A stretch of 64,000 nucleotides of DNA from Pantoea sp. Cy-639 (GCF_011752525.1 NZ_VWXI01000019.1:1-64000), one strand, 5' to 3'; shown: positions 16,641 through 25,519, counted from the stretch's first letter. The notes: generated from the sequence alone by a model not told the origin. Program-made: numbers and translations.

Positions 16641-17348
16641 ATGGAACAGAAGATCGTTTACCAGACTGACCGTCAGGGCCTGTATGTGGGGCCCGTCCAC
16701 GCCGACCTTAGCCCATTGGAGAGCGGTGTTTTCTTAATCCCCGCGGGGTGCGTAGAGGCGCCCCCACCCGAAATCCCGGCGCATAAAGCCGCGCACTGGA
16801 ACGGCCAGGCCTGGCAACTGGTTGACTACCATGATGGGCTGATCGTCTACAGCATCAAGACTGGGGAGCCTCGCACACTCACCGGCATGGAGCCGATCCC
16901 ATCCGGTTACACACTCAAGCAGCCTGGGCCGGAGCAGGTCTGGAAAGACGGCGAGTGGGTGGACGACACCGCCGCCGTGCTGGCCAGGCTGTACCAGGAC
17001 AAGCTGGCCGAGGTGAGCAACGGCTGCACCCAGTACCTGGACGGCGGCTATGACTCTGCGGCCCTGGGTGAGCAGCGCCATTACGGCAGCACGCTGGAAG
17101 ACCAGGTAAACCTCACCAGCCTGGTGTTCAGCGGGCTGGACGGCGCCTACCCGTGTACCGGTAGCAATGGCGTGTCCCAGTACCTGGCACATACCCGCGA
17201 GCAATTGCTGCAGGTGAACAAGGACCTGGTGCAGTTCAAGCAGGCCGCGCTGCAACACGCCGACCAGCTCAAACGCGACGCCACCAAGGCACTGCAGGAC
17301 AAGAAGCTCAAGGCCCTGCGCGCCATCCAGTGGACGGTGCCGGCATGA
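16641..17348 (+). CDS. Tail fibre assembly chaperone-like protein
   Basis: A 235-aa protein directly after the fibre. The start at 16641 is chosen over a GTG two codons earlier because GAGG lies five bases upstream. N-terminal residues 1-110 contain W-x-D-G-E-W segments typical of fibre assembly proteins; the C-terminal part (about 120-235) resembles DUF4376, with a long helical tail. It probably folds or attaches the fibre C-terminus. The first 250 bp share the lower-GC character of the fibre end, as expected if both were swapped together. Confidence 0.7.
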   Translation: MEQKIVYQTDRQGLYVGPVHADLSPLESGVFLIPAGCVEAPPPEIPAHKAAHWNGQAWQLVDYHDGLIVYSIKTGEPRTLTGMEPIPSGYTLKQPGPEQVWKDGEWVDDTAAVLARLYQDKLAEVSNGCTQYLDGGYDSAALGEQRHYGSTLEDQVNLTSLVFSGLDGAYPCTGSNGVSQYLAHTREQLLQVNKDLVQFKQAALQHADQLKRDATKALQDKKLKALRAIQWTVPA

Positions 17349-18268
17349 GCTGGGCGCCTGTCGCCATGCGCTGGCCGAGCGAAGCGACACGCTGGATGGA
17401 GCAGTTGGACGCGGCCAAGACCCTGGCCGGCAGCGAGCTGGCCAGCACCGGCCAGCGCCTGGCCGGCCTGCAGGGGTTGGCGACCACCAACCCCGGCCCG
17501 GTCGGCGAGGCAGCCCAGGGCGCGATCGCGGCCGGGCGCCGGGCCCTGGCCGAACAGCTCGGCGAAGTCCCCGCCTGCCTGGTGGTCACCCCCTTCCAGA
17601 GCGGTATCGGCCAGGGACGCGGTTACCAGCACTTCCTGTCGGCGCCCAACCTGCTGCAACAACTCGCCGACAAGCTGACCGATGGCACCGACGCCGCTCG
17701 CCCCCAGGGCGACTTGCATGCGCTGTGCCTGCTGTTCCTGGGGACCCGCTACGAACAGCTGGCGGCCGGGCTGGCGCGCTTCAACGCGTTGCTGCCCATG
17801 CCCGAACTGGTCCGTGCACAGCGCCGCGCCGAACACCTGGTCAAGCTCGAAACCGAGAAGTGGCAGATTCCCCAGTCCGCCCCCCTGCCCCGCTGGGCAT
17901 CGCTGCCCCTGGAGCGCTGCACGGTGCTCAAGGCCGCGCAGCAGTCGATCGCCGGGCAGGTCGCCGTGCTGGAAAGCTACGCCGCCGACAGTGCACCAAT
18001 GGCCGACCTCGCCGCCCTGGCCAGCCGCAAGGCCGCCCAGCAACAGGCACGCGACCAGCGCCTGGCCGAGCTGCGCCAATCGCTGGAGGGCGGCCAGGCC
18101 GACAGCACGTTGCGCGCCCGCCTGCTCGGCCCGGGCGACGCCACGCAACTGCGGCGGATGCTGCTCGAAGGCGAGTCGCCGGGGCACGAGTGGGTGACGA
18201 GCGCCGGAGTGATCCTGGTCGGCTCGCAGCAAGGCCTGAGCTTCGTTCGTGAAATGGTGGGTTTATGA
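17345..18268 (+). CDS. Uncharacterised tail-cassette protein, helical, 307 aa
   Basis: I do not recognise this protein. It is rich in Ala, Leu and Gln, mainly helical, with a coiled-coil-like N-terminal part and a run of AASRKAAQQQARDQRLAELR-type residues near 225-245. There is no signal peptide, transmembrane helix or enzymatic motif. It overlaps the fibre assembly gene by four bases (ATGA) and is overlapped by the next gene, so it is translated with baseplate parts. It may be a structural or assembly component. It is not a visible lysin or holin. Confidence 0.75.
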   Translation: MSWAPVAMRWPSEATRWMEQLDAAKTLAGSELASTGQRLAGLQGLATTNPGPVGEAAQGAIAAGRRALAEQLGEVPACLVVTPFQSGIGQGRGYQHFLSAPNLLQQLADKLTDGTDAARPQGDLHALCLLFLGTRYEQLAAGLARFNALLPMPELVRAQRRAEHLVKLETEKWQIPQSAPLPRWASLPLERCTVLKAAQQSIAGQVAVLESYAADSAPMADLAALASRKAAQQQARDQRLAELRQSLEGGQADSTLRARLLGPGDATQLRRMLLEGESPGHEWVTSAGVILVGSQQGLSFVREMVGL

Positions 18269-18804
18269 CGCAACTACTGCTCGACGGCCAGCCCGTCGAA
18301 GGCAAGACCCTGAAGGTCACCGGCAACCTGCGTATCGAGTCCGAGGACCTGTCCGGCCAGACCAGCAACACCGAGAAGGCGCACAAGGGCTTCAAGCCCA
18401 AGACCCTCACGGTCACCCTGACCATCCCCTACGCCGACAGCGCCTGGCTGCGCAACCTCATGCGCCTGGCCGAGGCGACGCAGAGCGGCGGCCAGCTCAA
18501 GACCTATCGCATCGTCAATGACACGGCGCAGGCCCTGGGCATGCGCCAGGTGCAGTTCGCCGACAGCGTCAGTGCCCGGGAAGATGACTCGCTGGCCTGC
18601 TGGCGGGTGCAGTTCGGCCTTTGCGAGAAGAAGTCCAACCCGGAGAAGGTCGAGAAACGCCGCGCCAGGAAACCGGTCAAGGCCCAGACCGGGCCCGGCG
18701 CCGCGGTGGCGGCAGAGGAGGACGAGCAAGACCAGGACGCGCCGCTGACAGGTTTCGAGACCTTGCTGAAAAAGCTCGACGACTGGATAGGGGACGACAA
18801 ATGA
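18265..18804 (+). CDS. Baseplate complex protein (phage E217 gp41-like)
   Basis: A 179-aa protein (MTQLLLDGQPVEGKTLKVTG at the start) with a beta-rich N-terminal part to about residue 125 and an acidic, low-complexity linker (KTQTG..AAEEDEQDQD) before a short C-terminal helix. The family resemblance to the E217 gp41 baseplate component is from memory and moderate. It overlaps the previous stop (ATGA) and the following ATG. Position before hub and spike suggests a hub-adjacent tail-tip part. Confidence 0.6.
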   Translation: MTQLLLDGQPVEGKTLKVTGNLRIESEDLSGQTSNTEKAHKGFKPKTLTVTLTIPYADSAWLRNLMRLAEATQSGGQLKTYRIVNDTAQALGMRQVQFADSVSAREDDSLACWRVQFGLCEKKSNPEKVEKRRARKPVKAQTGPGAAVAAEEDEQDQDAPLTGFETLLKKLDDWIGDDK

Positions 18805-19505
18805 AGCTCCACCAGTTACTGAGCGTGAACGGCGTCGGCTATGACCTGGTCAAGGCCGACGTGCGCCTGGAGCTGCGCAACCCAGGACGGGCGACCTTCA
18901 CCGTCCAGGCCGAGACCGCGCTCAAGGGCCTGGTCACACTCGACATCGGCTACAACGACAGTCCCCTGCAGCGGCATTTCATCGGCTACGTGGAGCGCTG
19001 CACCGCAGCCAACAGCAAGCAGCAGGTGCTGTTCTGCCGCGAGCTGGCGGCGATCCTGGGCAAGCCGCTGCCGATGAACCTGCGCCATGTCGACCTGCGC
19101 GGCGTGCTCGCCCAGGTCGCGCAGCACACCGGCCTGCGCTTTCGTGTCCCCGAACGGCCCTACGCCGCGACCCGGGCACCGTTCTTCTACAGCCTGGGCA
19201 CAGGCGTGCAGGTGATGGAGAGCCTGGCCGAGGTGTTCGCCATCGAGGACTTCGTCTGGCAACAGCAGGGCAATGGCGAGGTGTACGTCGGCAGTTGGGC
19301 AGACAGCTACTTCGCAGCACGCACCGCCCTGCAACTGCCCGTGGAGCTGTTCGACCACTACCAGGGCAACCGCAGCGCCAGCATCGCCGCCCTGCCCGGG
19401 CTGCGTCCTGGCGCCATGATCAACCAGGGCGAGCGGGTGACCCACGTCGCGCTCGCCGACAACCAGATGGCCATCCGATGGAAGACGCAATCCGCCGCGC
19501 CGTAG
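18801..19505 (+). CDS. Baseplate hub protein (gpD/gp27-like)
   Basis: A 234-aa protein whose order (before a gp5/gpV-like spike) and pattern (GYVERC near 55, FCRELAAILGKPLPMNLRHV near 75-95, then domain ending GERVTHVALADNQMAIRW) fit the hub family. It is shorter than P2 gpD (about 385 aa), so it is a compact hub. The ATG at 18801 overlaps the previous stop and the gene overlaps the spike gene by 28 bp. Confidence 0.68.
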   Translation: MKLHQLLSVNGVGYDLVKADVRLELRNPGRATFTVQAETALKGLVTLDIGYNDSPLQRHFIGYVERCTAANSKQQVLFCRELAAILGKPLPMNLRHVDLRGVLAQVAQHTGLRFRVPERPYAATRAPFFYSLGTGVQVMESLAEVFAIEDFVWQQQGNGEVYVGSWADSYFAARTALQLPVELFDHYQGNRSASIAALPGLRPGAMINQGERVTHVALADNQMAIRWKTQSAAP

Positions 19506-20449
19506 AGCGCCAGTTCCCCGAGATCACCGGGGGTTACCACCTGCCACGTTTCGGCCGTGTGGTCGGCGTGCCGGACGCCCCTGCCACACCTGGACTGTGC
19601 GACGACTTTCGCCCGCGCTTCGGCGTCGACGTCCAGGTGCTGCGGGCGGACGGCGAGCCGGACCCGGCACTGCCGGTGTTCACCAGCCTGCCCCTGCCGG
19701 CGCCAATGGGCGGCCAGGAACGTGGCATGTTCGGCTTCCCCGAGGAGGGGACAACCGTGGTCGTGTCGTTCGCCTACGGCCTGCCGCACAAGCCGTTCAT
19801 CCAGCAGATCCTGCCCCATGGGCTCAGCCTGCCCCAGGTGCCGAAAGGCGACCTGGTCTGGCAGCACAGCGAGGCCTGCCAGCAACGCGTCGATGCCGAC
19901 GGCAACTGGTTGCGCCAGACCGACGGCAGGATCCGCGACCAGGCGACCGAGCGCGAAGTGGAAGCGCTGAGCAACACCGAGCAGTTCCAGAGCCACACAC
20001 GCAACGTCGACGATCACTCGAGCGAAACGGTGGGCGGCGTGAAACGGCTCGAGGCGCTGGGTGCGCTGAAACTGCTGTCGGGAGGATCCACGAGCCTGGC
20101 CGCTGTCGATGACCTGCACCTGGCCACCGGCCGCGACCTCAACCTGGTGGTGGCGCAGAAGCTCAACGCGGCCATGGGCGGCGACGTCCAAGAACGGGTC
20201 GAGGGCCTGCGCGACAGCGTGGCCAGGATCAGCCAGCGCCTGCAGGCGCCAAAGACCTGGCTAGGCTCCGAGGGGGTGAACGTCCTGCAAGTGCTGTGCG
20301 ACCTGCTCGACCTGGTGCAAGCCATGAACACCGAGCTGGCCACCCACGTGCACGGTCCAACGCCACCGCCGGGCAACGCGGCGGCCTTCAGCGCTGCCGC
20401 GGCCCAGGCGCAACTGCTCGGGCTCAGCTTGAAGCCGATCACCCTGTGA
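19478..20449 (+). CDS. Baseplate spike protein (gpV/gp5 OB-fold)
   Basis: A 323-aa puncturing spike. The N-terminal OB-type part contains LPRFGRVVGVPD and PLPAPMGGQERGMFGFPEEG (about residues 20-90), which is typical of gpV/gp5 spikes. A beta-helix-like middle (repeats of DxxxxxVGG-type turns, 150-250) is followed by a C-terminal segment with HVHGPTPPPGNAA (about 290-302), a possible metal-binding tip. It closes the cassette; a CAGGTG-N10-CACCTG hairpin follows at 20475-20496 but has no T run. Confidence 0.82.
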   Translation: MEDAIRRAVERQFPEITGGYHLPRFGRVVGVPDAPATPGLCDDFRPRFGVDVQVLRADGEPDPALPVFTSLPLPAPMGGQERGMFGFPEEGTTVVVSFAYGLPHKPFIQQILPHGLSLPQVPKGDLVWQHSEACQQRVDADGNWLRQTDGRIRDQATEREVEALSNTEQFQSHTRNVDDHSSETVGGVKRLEALGALKLLSGGSTSLAAVDDLHLATGRDLNLVVAQKLNAAMGGDVQERVEGLRDSVARISQRLQAPKTWLGSEGVNVLQVLCDLLDLVQAMNTELATHVHGPTPPPGNAAAFSAAAAQAQLLGLSLKPITL

Positions 20450-20572
20450 CCAGGCGCTGCCGGGACGTGGCATCAGGTGAGCAGCGGCGCACCTGACTGT
20501 CAGCAGACTTGGATTTAACTCACCTGTCACCCCGCGCAAGCTAAGCGCTTTTCCGTGGACAGGAGCCGCCCC

Positions 20573-20869
20573 ATGACGCAACAAGCCCCACGCCCCAAGG
20601 CCATCGCCACCGTGCAGGTGGATACCGCCGAGGTCATCGTCACCGAATGGCGCTTCGCCCCCGGCGCCGAGACCGGCCATCACCTGCACGGCCACGACTA
20701 CGTGGTGGTGCCGATGACCGATGGAATGCTGTTGCTGGAAACGCCAGAAGGCGAGAAGCACGCCCCACTGGTGGCCGGCCGCAGCTATTTCCGCAAGGCC
20801 GGTGTCGAGCACAACGTGGTCAATGCCTGCGACCACGAAGTCGTGTTCATCGAGACCGAACTGAAATAA
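20573..20869 (+). CDS. Small cupin-domain protein
   Basis: A 98-aa single cupin. The ATG at 20573 is preceded by AGGAG with 7-nt spacing. The metal-binding motif GAETGHHLHGHDYVVVPMTD is at about residues 28-47 and the second cupin motif FRKAGVEHNVVN near 78-90. Function is unknown; such proteins bind small molecules or metals. It is likely a host gene flanking the tail insertion rather than a tail component, since it has its own spacing and no overlap. Confidence 0.85.
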   Translation: MTQQAPRPKAIATVQVDTAEVIVTEWRFAPGAETGHHLHGHDYVVVPMTDGMLLLETPEGEKHAPLVAGRSYFRKAGVEHNVVNACDHEVVFIETELK

Positions 20870-20897
20870 CCCTTCCTCCCCTGCGCAACTCGCTTGC

Positions 20898-20927
20898 CCC
20901 GCCCTTGCCGGATTGATCCGACAAGGG
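20898..20927. repeat. Inverted repeat after the cupin gene
   Basis: CGCCCTTG and CAAGGGCG enclose a short GC-rich loop in the gap before the MFS gene. No T run follows. It may be a weak terminator or an attenuating structure. Confidence 0.45.
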
Positions 20928-21065
20928 CGGACCTCTACACTCCTCCCTGCTTGAACCGGGATAACCGAAGCACTGCCTCGAAACCCGATGGACCTGACCA
21001 CTGCCGGTCAACCGTCGGGACTAATGGGTCCGGACCTTGGCCGGCCCGTTTATCGGAGGCAACAC

Positions 21066-22235
21066 ATGACCCCGCGTATCTGGCTGCTGGCCCTGGCGAC
21101 GTTCGTCACGGGCATGGCGGAAAACATCACCGTCGGCATCCTGCCGTCCCTGGCCGATGGCCTGGCCGTACCGCTCGGCATCGCCGGGCAACTGACCACG
21201 GTGTTCTCCCTGAGCTTCGCGCTCGCCGCCCCCTTCTCCCCCCTGCTCACCACCCGTTTCCCGTTACGTCGACTGCTTTGCATCGCACTGGCCCTGTTCG
21301 CCCTGTGCAACCTCGCCGCGGCCCTCGCGCCCGGCTACACCGCGTTGCTGTGCGCCCGCGTCGGCATGGCCGCGACCAGCGCCCTGACCTGCCTGAGCTG
21401 CACCCTGATGGCCACGCGCATGGTCCCCGAAGCCCTGCGCGGCCGCGCCATCGGGGTGATCTTCATGGGCATCTGCAGCTCGCTGGTGCTAGGCGTGCCT
21501 GCCGGCATGCTGCTGTGCGATGTCCTGGGCTGGCGCGGCGTCTTCGTCGGGCTGAGCCTGCTGGCATTGGCCGTGCTGCTGATTGCCTGGCTGGGCCTGG
21601 AACAATCGCAGAGCAGCGAGCACATCGCCCTGGGCAGCTACCTGCGCCATCTGCGCAATGGCCGCCTGCTGGCGGCCCAGGGCGTATCGCTGCTGATGAT
21701 CGCAGGACACTTCAGCGTGTTCGCCTACCTGGCGCCTTACGCCCGGCAAGTCGCCGATGTGCCGGCGCACTGGCTGGCCGCGCTGTTCGCTGCATTCGGC
21801 ATCGCCGGGGTGTCGGGCGGCTACGTCGGTGGCTGGATGGCGGACCGGCTCGGCGCGGGCAAGTCCATCGTCCTGGCGCCCTTGCTGTACCTTGCCAGCC
21901 TGCTGGTGCTGCCGTTCTGCACAGGTACACCCTGGCTGTTCCTGGCGCTGATGATGCTCTGGGGCGCACTGAGCTGGACCACCTCGCCGGTGGTGCAGAA
22001 CTTCCTCGCCGCCCGTGGCCCGGACACCTTCCCGGCGGGCATGAGCCTGAACATGTCGGCCATGCACCTGGGCGTCGGCCTGGGGTCGGCCATCGGCGGC
22101 GTGGTGATCAGTGCCGCGTCACTCGCGGCCACGCCTTGGGCGGGTGCGGCGCTGACGGCAGTGGCCGCTGGACTAGCGCTCTGCTGCGCCCGCCCGCCGA
22201 CCGCGCGAGGCTTCAATGAGCCTGGGGTGGCATAG
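21066..22235 (+). CDS. MFS transporter, DHA1-type efflux
   Basis: A 389-aa, about 12-helix major facilitator. The ATG at 21066 (GGAGG 6 bases upstream) gives MTPRIWLLALATFVTGMAEN, a standard first helix; earlier in-frame starts add an unlikely N-terminus. Motif-A-like GGWMADRLGAGKS is near residue 255. The PxTxR sequence near 60 and helix-rich C-terminus fit drug/sugar efflux (AraJ type). Substrate is unknown. The last 23 bp overlap the convergent LysR gene. Confidence 0.85.
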   Translation: MTPRIWLLALATFVTGMAENITVGILPSLADGLAVPLGIAGQLTTVFSLSFALAAPFSPLLTTRFPLRRLLCIALALFALCNLAAALAPGYTALLCARVGMAATSALTCLSCTLMATRMVPEALRGRAIGVIFMGICSSLVLGVPAGMLLCDVLGWRGVFVGLSLLALAVLLIAWLGLEQSQSSEHIALGSYLRHLRNGRLLAAQGVSLLMIAGHFSVFAYLAPYARQVADVPAHWLAALFAAFGIAGVSGGYVGGWMADRLGAGKSIVLAPLLYLASLLVLPFCTGTPWLFLALMMLWGALSWTTSPVVQNFLAARGPDTFPAGMSLNMSAMHLGVGLGSAIGGVVISAASLAATPWAGAALTAVAAGLALCCARPPTARGFNEPGVA

Positions 22236-23139
22236 CGGCAACCTGTTCCTGTTCGAACGCCTCGGCAAGAAAGTCGATCAGCTTGCGCACGGCGGGCATC
22301 AGCCCACGGCGCGAAGGGAACAGCGCCACCACCTCGCCCTCTCGCGGTGCCCAGCCATCGAGCACGTGGACCAACCGGCCGCTGGCGAGATCGGCGCTGA
22401 CGGCCTCCTCCGGCAGCAGTACCACTCCCACACCGGCCAGGGCGCCTTCACGCAGCACGGCCAGGTCGTCCGACACGATCCTCGGCCGGAATGGCACCGA
22501 CACCTCGGCGTCCTGCGGCCCTGCCAGCAACCAGGTGTAGTCCTGCACAGTGATGCCCCAGCACAGGCTCGGCAGCGCCTGCAACTGCGCCGGCGCCTGT
22601 GGCCGACCATGGGCGGCCAGCAGCTCCGGCGACGCCACCAGGCACTGCCGGCTCGGCCCCAGCCGACGCATGATCAGCTCGCTGCTCTGCAGCGGTTGCT
22701 GGTGCACGCTGAGCACCAGGTCGAAACCTTCGCCGATCACATCGACGCGGCGGTTGTAGCTCTTGACCAGCAGTTCGACCACCGGGCATTGCGCCATGAA
22801 ACGCGCCAACATCGGCGCCAGGCGCGAGTCGAGCAGCGCCGTGCTGCTGGCCAGGCGCACGATGCCCCGGGGTTCGGCGCGGTTGCGTTCCACCGCGTCT
22901 TCGGCGGCAATTGCCTGCTCAAGCATGCCCAGGCAATGCCGGTAGTACTCCAGGCCCACTTCGGTGACCTGGAACTGGCGCGTCGAACGCTGGATCAGGC
23001 GTACGCCCAGCCGTTCCTCGAGCTTGGCCACACGCCGGCTCAGGCGCGACTTGGGCAGGTCGAGGATGCGCCCTGCGGGCGCGAAGCCGCCATGTTCCAC
23101 CACCTTGGCGTAGAGGTACAGGTCGTTCAGGTCAAACAT
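22213..23139 (-). CDS. LysR-family regulator, probably of the adjacent isochorismatase genes
   Basis: A 308-aa LysR protein. The ATG at 23139 gives the standard MFDLNDLYLYAKVVEHGGFA winged-helix opening (HTH about residues 18-38: APAGRILDLPKSRLSRRVAK). The C-terminal type 2 periplasmic-binding-like effector domain follows. Its gene is 166 bp from the two isochorismatase-like genes in the same direction, a common regulator/target layout in pseudomonads. The 3' end overlaps the MFS gene by 23 bp. Confidence 0.88.
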   Translation of the reverse strand: MFDLNDLYLYAKVVEHGGFAPAGRILDLPKSRLSRRVAKLEERLGVRLIQRSTRQFQVTEVGLEYYRHCLGMLEQAIAAEDAVERNRAEPRGIVRLASSTALLDSRLAPMLARFMAQCPVVELLVKSYNRRVDVIGEGFDLVLSVHQQPLQSSELIMRRLGPSRQCLVASPELLAAHGRPQAPAQLQALPSLCWGITVQDYTWLLAGPQDAEVSVPFRPRIVSDDLAVLREGALAGVGVVLLPEEAVSADLASGRLVHVLDGWAPREGEVVALFPSRRGLMPAVRKLIDFLAEAFEQEQVAAMPPQAH

Positions 23140-23305
23140 GGGCAGCACTCGCGTTCGGCTCACTGCGGCATCATCCATCATTCCTCGAGGATCGTCACAG
23201 TGGCAGCGCTGCGCCAACCAGAAACAGGTGATCAATGGGGAGCGTCCACTGCCGCGTCGCCGCAGCAGCGAACCCGGGCCCCGTCACCAGGGCCCGGGGA
23301 TAGCG

Positions 23306-23926
23306 TCACTTGTTCAGCTTGCTGAAGCTGGTCATCAGGTTGCGGTAGTCCGGGATGTGGTTGGAGAACAGCGTGCCCAACCCTTCGATGTCGTTGCGCC
23401 AGTCGCGATGCAGCTCGCAGGCCACGCCGAACCAGGTCATCAGCTGTGCGCCGGCAGCTTCCATGCGGCGCCAGGCCGAGTCACGGGTCAGTTCGTTGAA
23501 GGTGCCGGAGGCGTCGGTGACGACGAACACCTCGAAACCCTCCTCCAGTGCCGACAGCGCCGGGAAGGCCACGCACACCTCGGTGACCACGCCGGCGATG
23601 ATCAGCTGTTTCTTGCCGGTGGCCTTCACCGCCTTGACGAAGTCTTCGTTGTCCCAGGCGTTGATGTTGCCCGGGCGGGCGATGTAGGGCGCCTCGGGGA
23701 ACTGCTCCTTGAGCTCGGGCACCAGCGGCCCGTTGGGGCCGTTCTCGAAGCTGGTGGTGAGGATGGTCGGCAGCTTGAAGTACTTGGCCAGGTCCGACAG
23801 TGCCAGCACATTGTTCTTGAAGCGGTCCGGCTCGATGTCGCGCACCAGCGACAGCAGCCCGGTCTGGTGGTCGACCAGCAGGACTGCAGCGTCGTTCTTG
23901 TCCAGGCGCTTGTATTGGAATGCCAT
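23306..23926 (-). CDS. Isochorismatase-family hydrolase (YcaC-like)
   Basis: A 206-aa cysteine hydrolase. Catalytic-site motifs are AVLLVDHQTGLL (Asp19), the middle GNINAWDNEDF and TEVCVAF (nucleophile Cys near residue 115). YcaC-like proteins form octamers in the cytosol; the real substrate is not known. The ribosome-binding site AAGGAG precedes the ATG. It lies 47 bp after a paralogue. Confidence 0.88.
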   Translation of the reverse strand: MAFQYKRLDKNDAAVLLVDHQTGLLSLVRDIEPDRFKNNVLALSDLAKYFKLPTILTTSFENGPNGPLVPELKEQFPEAPYIARPGNINAWDNEDFVKAVKATGKKQLIIAGVVTEVCVAFPALSALEEGFEVFVVTDASGTFNELTRDSAWRRMEAAGAQLMTWFGVACELHRDWRNDIEGLGTLFSNHIPDYRNLMTSFSKLNK

Positions 23927-23973
23927 GGTGGATCTCCTTGCGTGGATTGCAGTGCGTGCATGAAGCGAAAGGT

Positions 23974-24663
23974 TCAGTTGCGTTGCGAATCGAGTAGCTC
24001 GTGTTCGGTGGCCACGGCCTGGGCCTTGGCATAGCTCTCGATCAGCAGCTGGTAATGCGGGAACACCGCGCTGTAGGCCTCGGCCCACTGGGCGGCATCG
24101 GGACGGTTCCAGGTACGCTGGACTTCGGAACAGACCGCCGCGGTATCCATGGGTACCACCCCGGCCTGGACCACCCGCGCCAAGGTCACTTCCTGGGCCA
24201 TCTTGGAGTACGTGCCTGACGCGTCGATGACAGCGAACACCTGGTAACCGGCAGCCACTGCGCTGATGCTGGGGAAGGCCATGCACACGCTGGTGATGGT
24301 GCCGGCGATGATCAGTTGCTTGCGTCCGGTAGCCTTCACCGCAGCGACGAACTCGGGGTTGTCCCAGGCGTTGATCTCGCCCTTGCGCGCCACGTAGCGG
24401 GCATGAGGCGCAGCCTCGTGGATTTCCGGGATCAGCGGGCCGTTGGGGCCTTGGGGTACCGAGGCGGTGGTGATGACCGGGATCTTCGCCAGACTGGCGA
24501 CCTTGGCCAGGGTGATGGCATTGGCCCGTAGCTCGGTCATGGGCATGTCCTTGACGGTCTGGAACAGGCCGCTCTGGTGGTCGATCAACAGCATCGCGAC
24601 ATTGTCGGGGTCGATCCGTGCGATCTGGCCGTCGAAGTTGGCTGCTTGCGAGATAGGGCTCAT
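23974..24663 (-). CDS. Isochorismatase-family hydrolase, second copy
   Basis: A 229-aa paralogue of the next gene: Asp motif AMLLIDHQSGLF near residue 25, the GEINAWDNPEF segment, and TSVCMAFPS with the catalytic Cys near residue 130. It has an N-terminal extension and a longer C-terminal tail. Divergence suggests a different substrate rather than a recent duplication. It is the first gene of a two-gene unit and is preceded by the divergent control region at 24664-25047. Confidence 0.87.
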   Translation of the reverse strand: MSPISQAANFDGQIARIDPDNVAMLLIDHQSGLFQTVKDMPMTELRANAITLAKVASLAKIPVITTASVPQGPNGPLIPEIHEAAPHARYVARKGEINAWDNPEFVAAVKATGRKQLIIAGTITSVCMAFPSISAVAAGYQVFAVIDASGTYSKMAQEVTLARVVQAGVVPMDTAAVCSEVQRTWNRPDAAQWAEAYSAVFPHYQLLIESYAKAQAVATEHELLDSQRN

Positions 24664-25047
24664 CGTTCTCTCCTCTCGTTTCGAGAACCGGCCGTCCTGG
24701 CCGTTGCGGTCGGGCGCGCCCCACAGGTTCCGTAGTGGGGATTATCAGAGTAGGCAACACTCACCAGGCCAGGCGACCGTCAGTCGGTAACCTCGGGGGA
24801 GTCGGTGGGTGTCGAGCTGAACCCGCGCGGGCCATGGCCGGGCGGGCGACAGCGCTAACGGTAGAGGCGAGAGACGGGGACCGGTAGGTCCATGGGTGAA
24901 CCCTCAGCGTTGCACTGGAGGAACGATGCAGGCGCGCCATTGGTTCACGAAATCCTGAACTGATTATTTGTCCGCGCCGATTTGACGCCCCGCCCGCCCC
25001 CACCAGAATCGCTTCACCATAATCACAATAACCGTGAGGCCACTCCC
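24664..25047. promoter_or_regulatory. Divergent control region between isochorismatase genes and the SnoaL/permease/ALDH genes
   Basis: A 384-bp gap with no gene I can support. It contains several short inverted repeats, including CCGGTAGGTCCATGGGTGAACC at about 24879-24900. A 10-codon ORF (24926-24958, GGAGG upstream) is visible but too short to believe. It presumably carries promoters for both sides. Confidence 0.45.
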
Positions 25048-25437
25048 GTGGACCATACCCTCCAGGTACGACAGGCCGCCGCCGACCTCGTCGCCGCCTT
25101 CGCCAGCAACGACACCGCCCGCTACTTCGCCTGCTTCAGCGAAGACGCCACGTTCCTTTTCCATACCTTGGCGCAGCCGCTGCTGTCGCGCCGCGCCTAT
25201 GAAGCGCTGTGGGCCACCTGGCAGGCCGAAGGCTTCGCCGTGCTCGACTGCGTCTCCAGCAACGCCCAGGTGAGCCTGCAGGGCGACGTGGCGATCTTCC
25301 TCCACGACGTGGCCACGCGCCTGCGCATCGGCGGCGAGGAACTGGCCGTGAACGAGCGCGAGACCATCGTCTGGCGCCGCCATGGCGAACGCTGGCTGGC
25401 CTGTCACGAACACCTGTCGGTGGTATCCCCGAGCTGA
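25048..25437 (+). CDS. SnoaL/NTF2-fold protein
   Basis: A 129-aa protein of the NTF2-like superfamily: DLVAAFASNDTARYFACFSE (about 12-31) and ATFLFHT are the classic cone entrance, and the C-terminal NERETIVWRRHGERWLACHE matches the strands of the SnoaL/DUF4440 kind. The GTG at 25048 follows GAGG by 9 bases. Enzymatic role unknown. It leads a co-directional set with a NCS1 permease (82 bp downstream) and an aldehyde dehydrogenase. Confidence 0.82.
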   Translation: MDHTLQVRQAAADLVAAFASNDTARYFACFSEDATFLFHTLAQPLLSRRAYEALWATWQAEGFAVLDCVSSNAQVSLQGDVAIFLHDVATRLRIGGEELAVNERETIVWRRHGERWLACHEHLSVVSPS

Positions 25438-25519
25438 TTTCCCGCGGCCCTGCCGCACTGCCAACGCACCCACAACAAGGCCGCCCGACGGCCGACAACA
25501 TTCGCGCTGGAGCACCACC

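Noticed and set aside
24926..24958. Ten-codon ORF with a good ribosome-binding site upstream of the SnoaL-like gene
   Set aside because: Too short and on its own; could be chance in a GC-rich gap.
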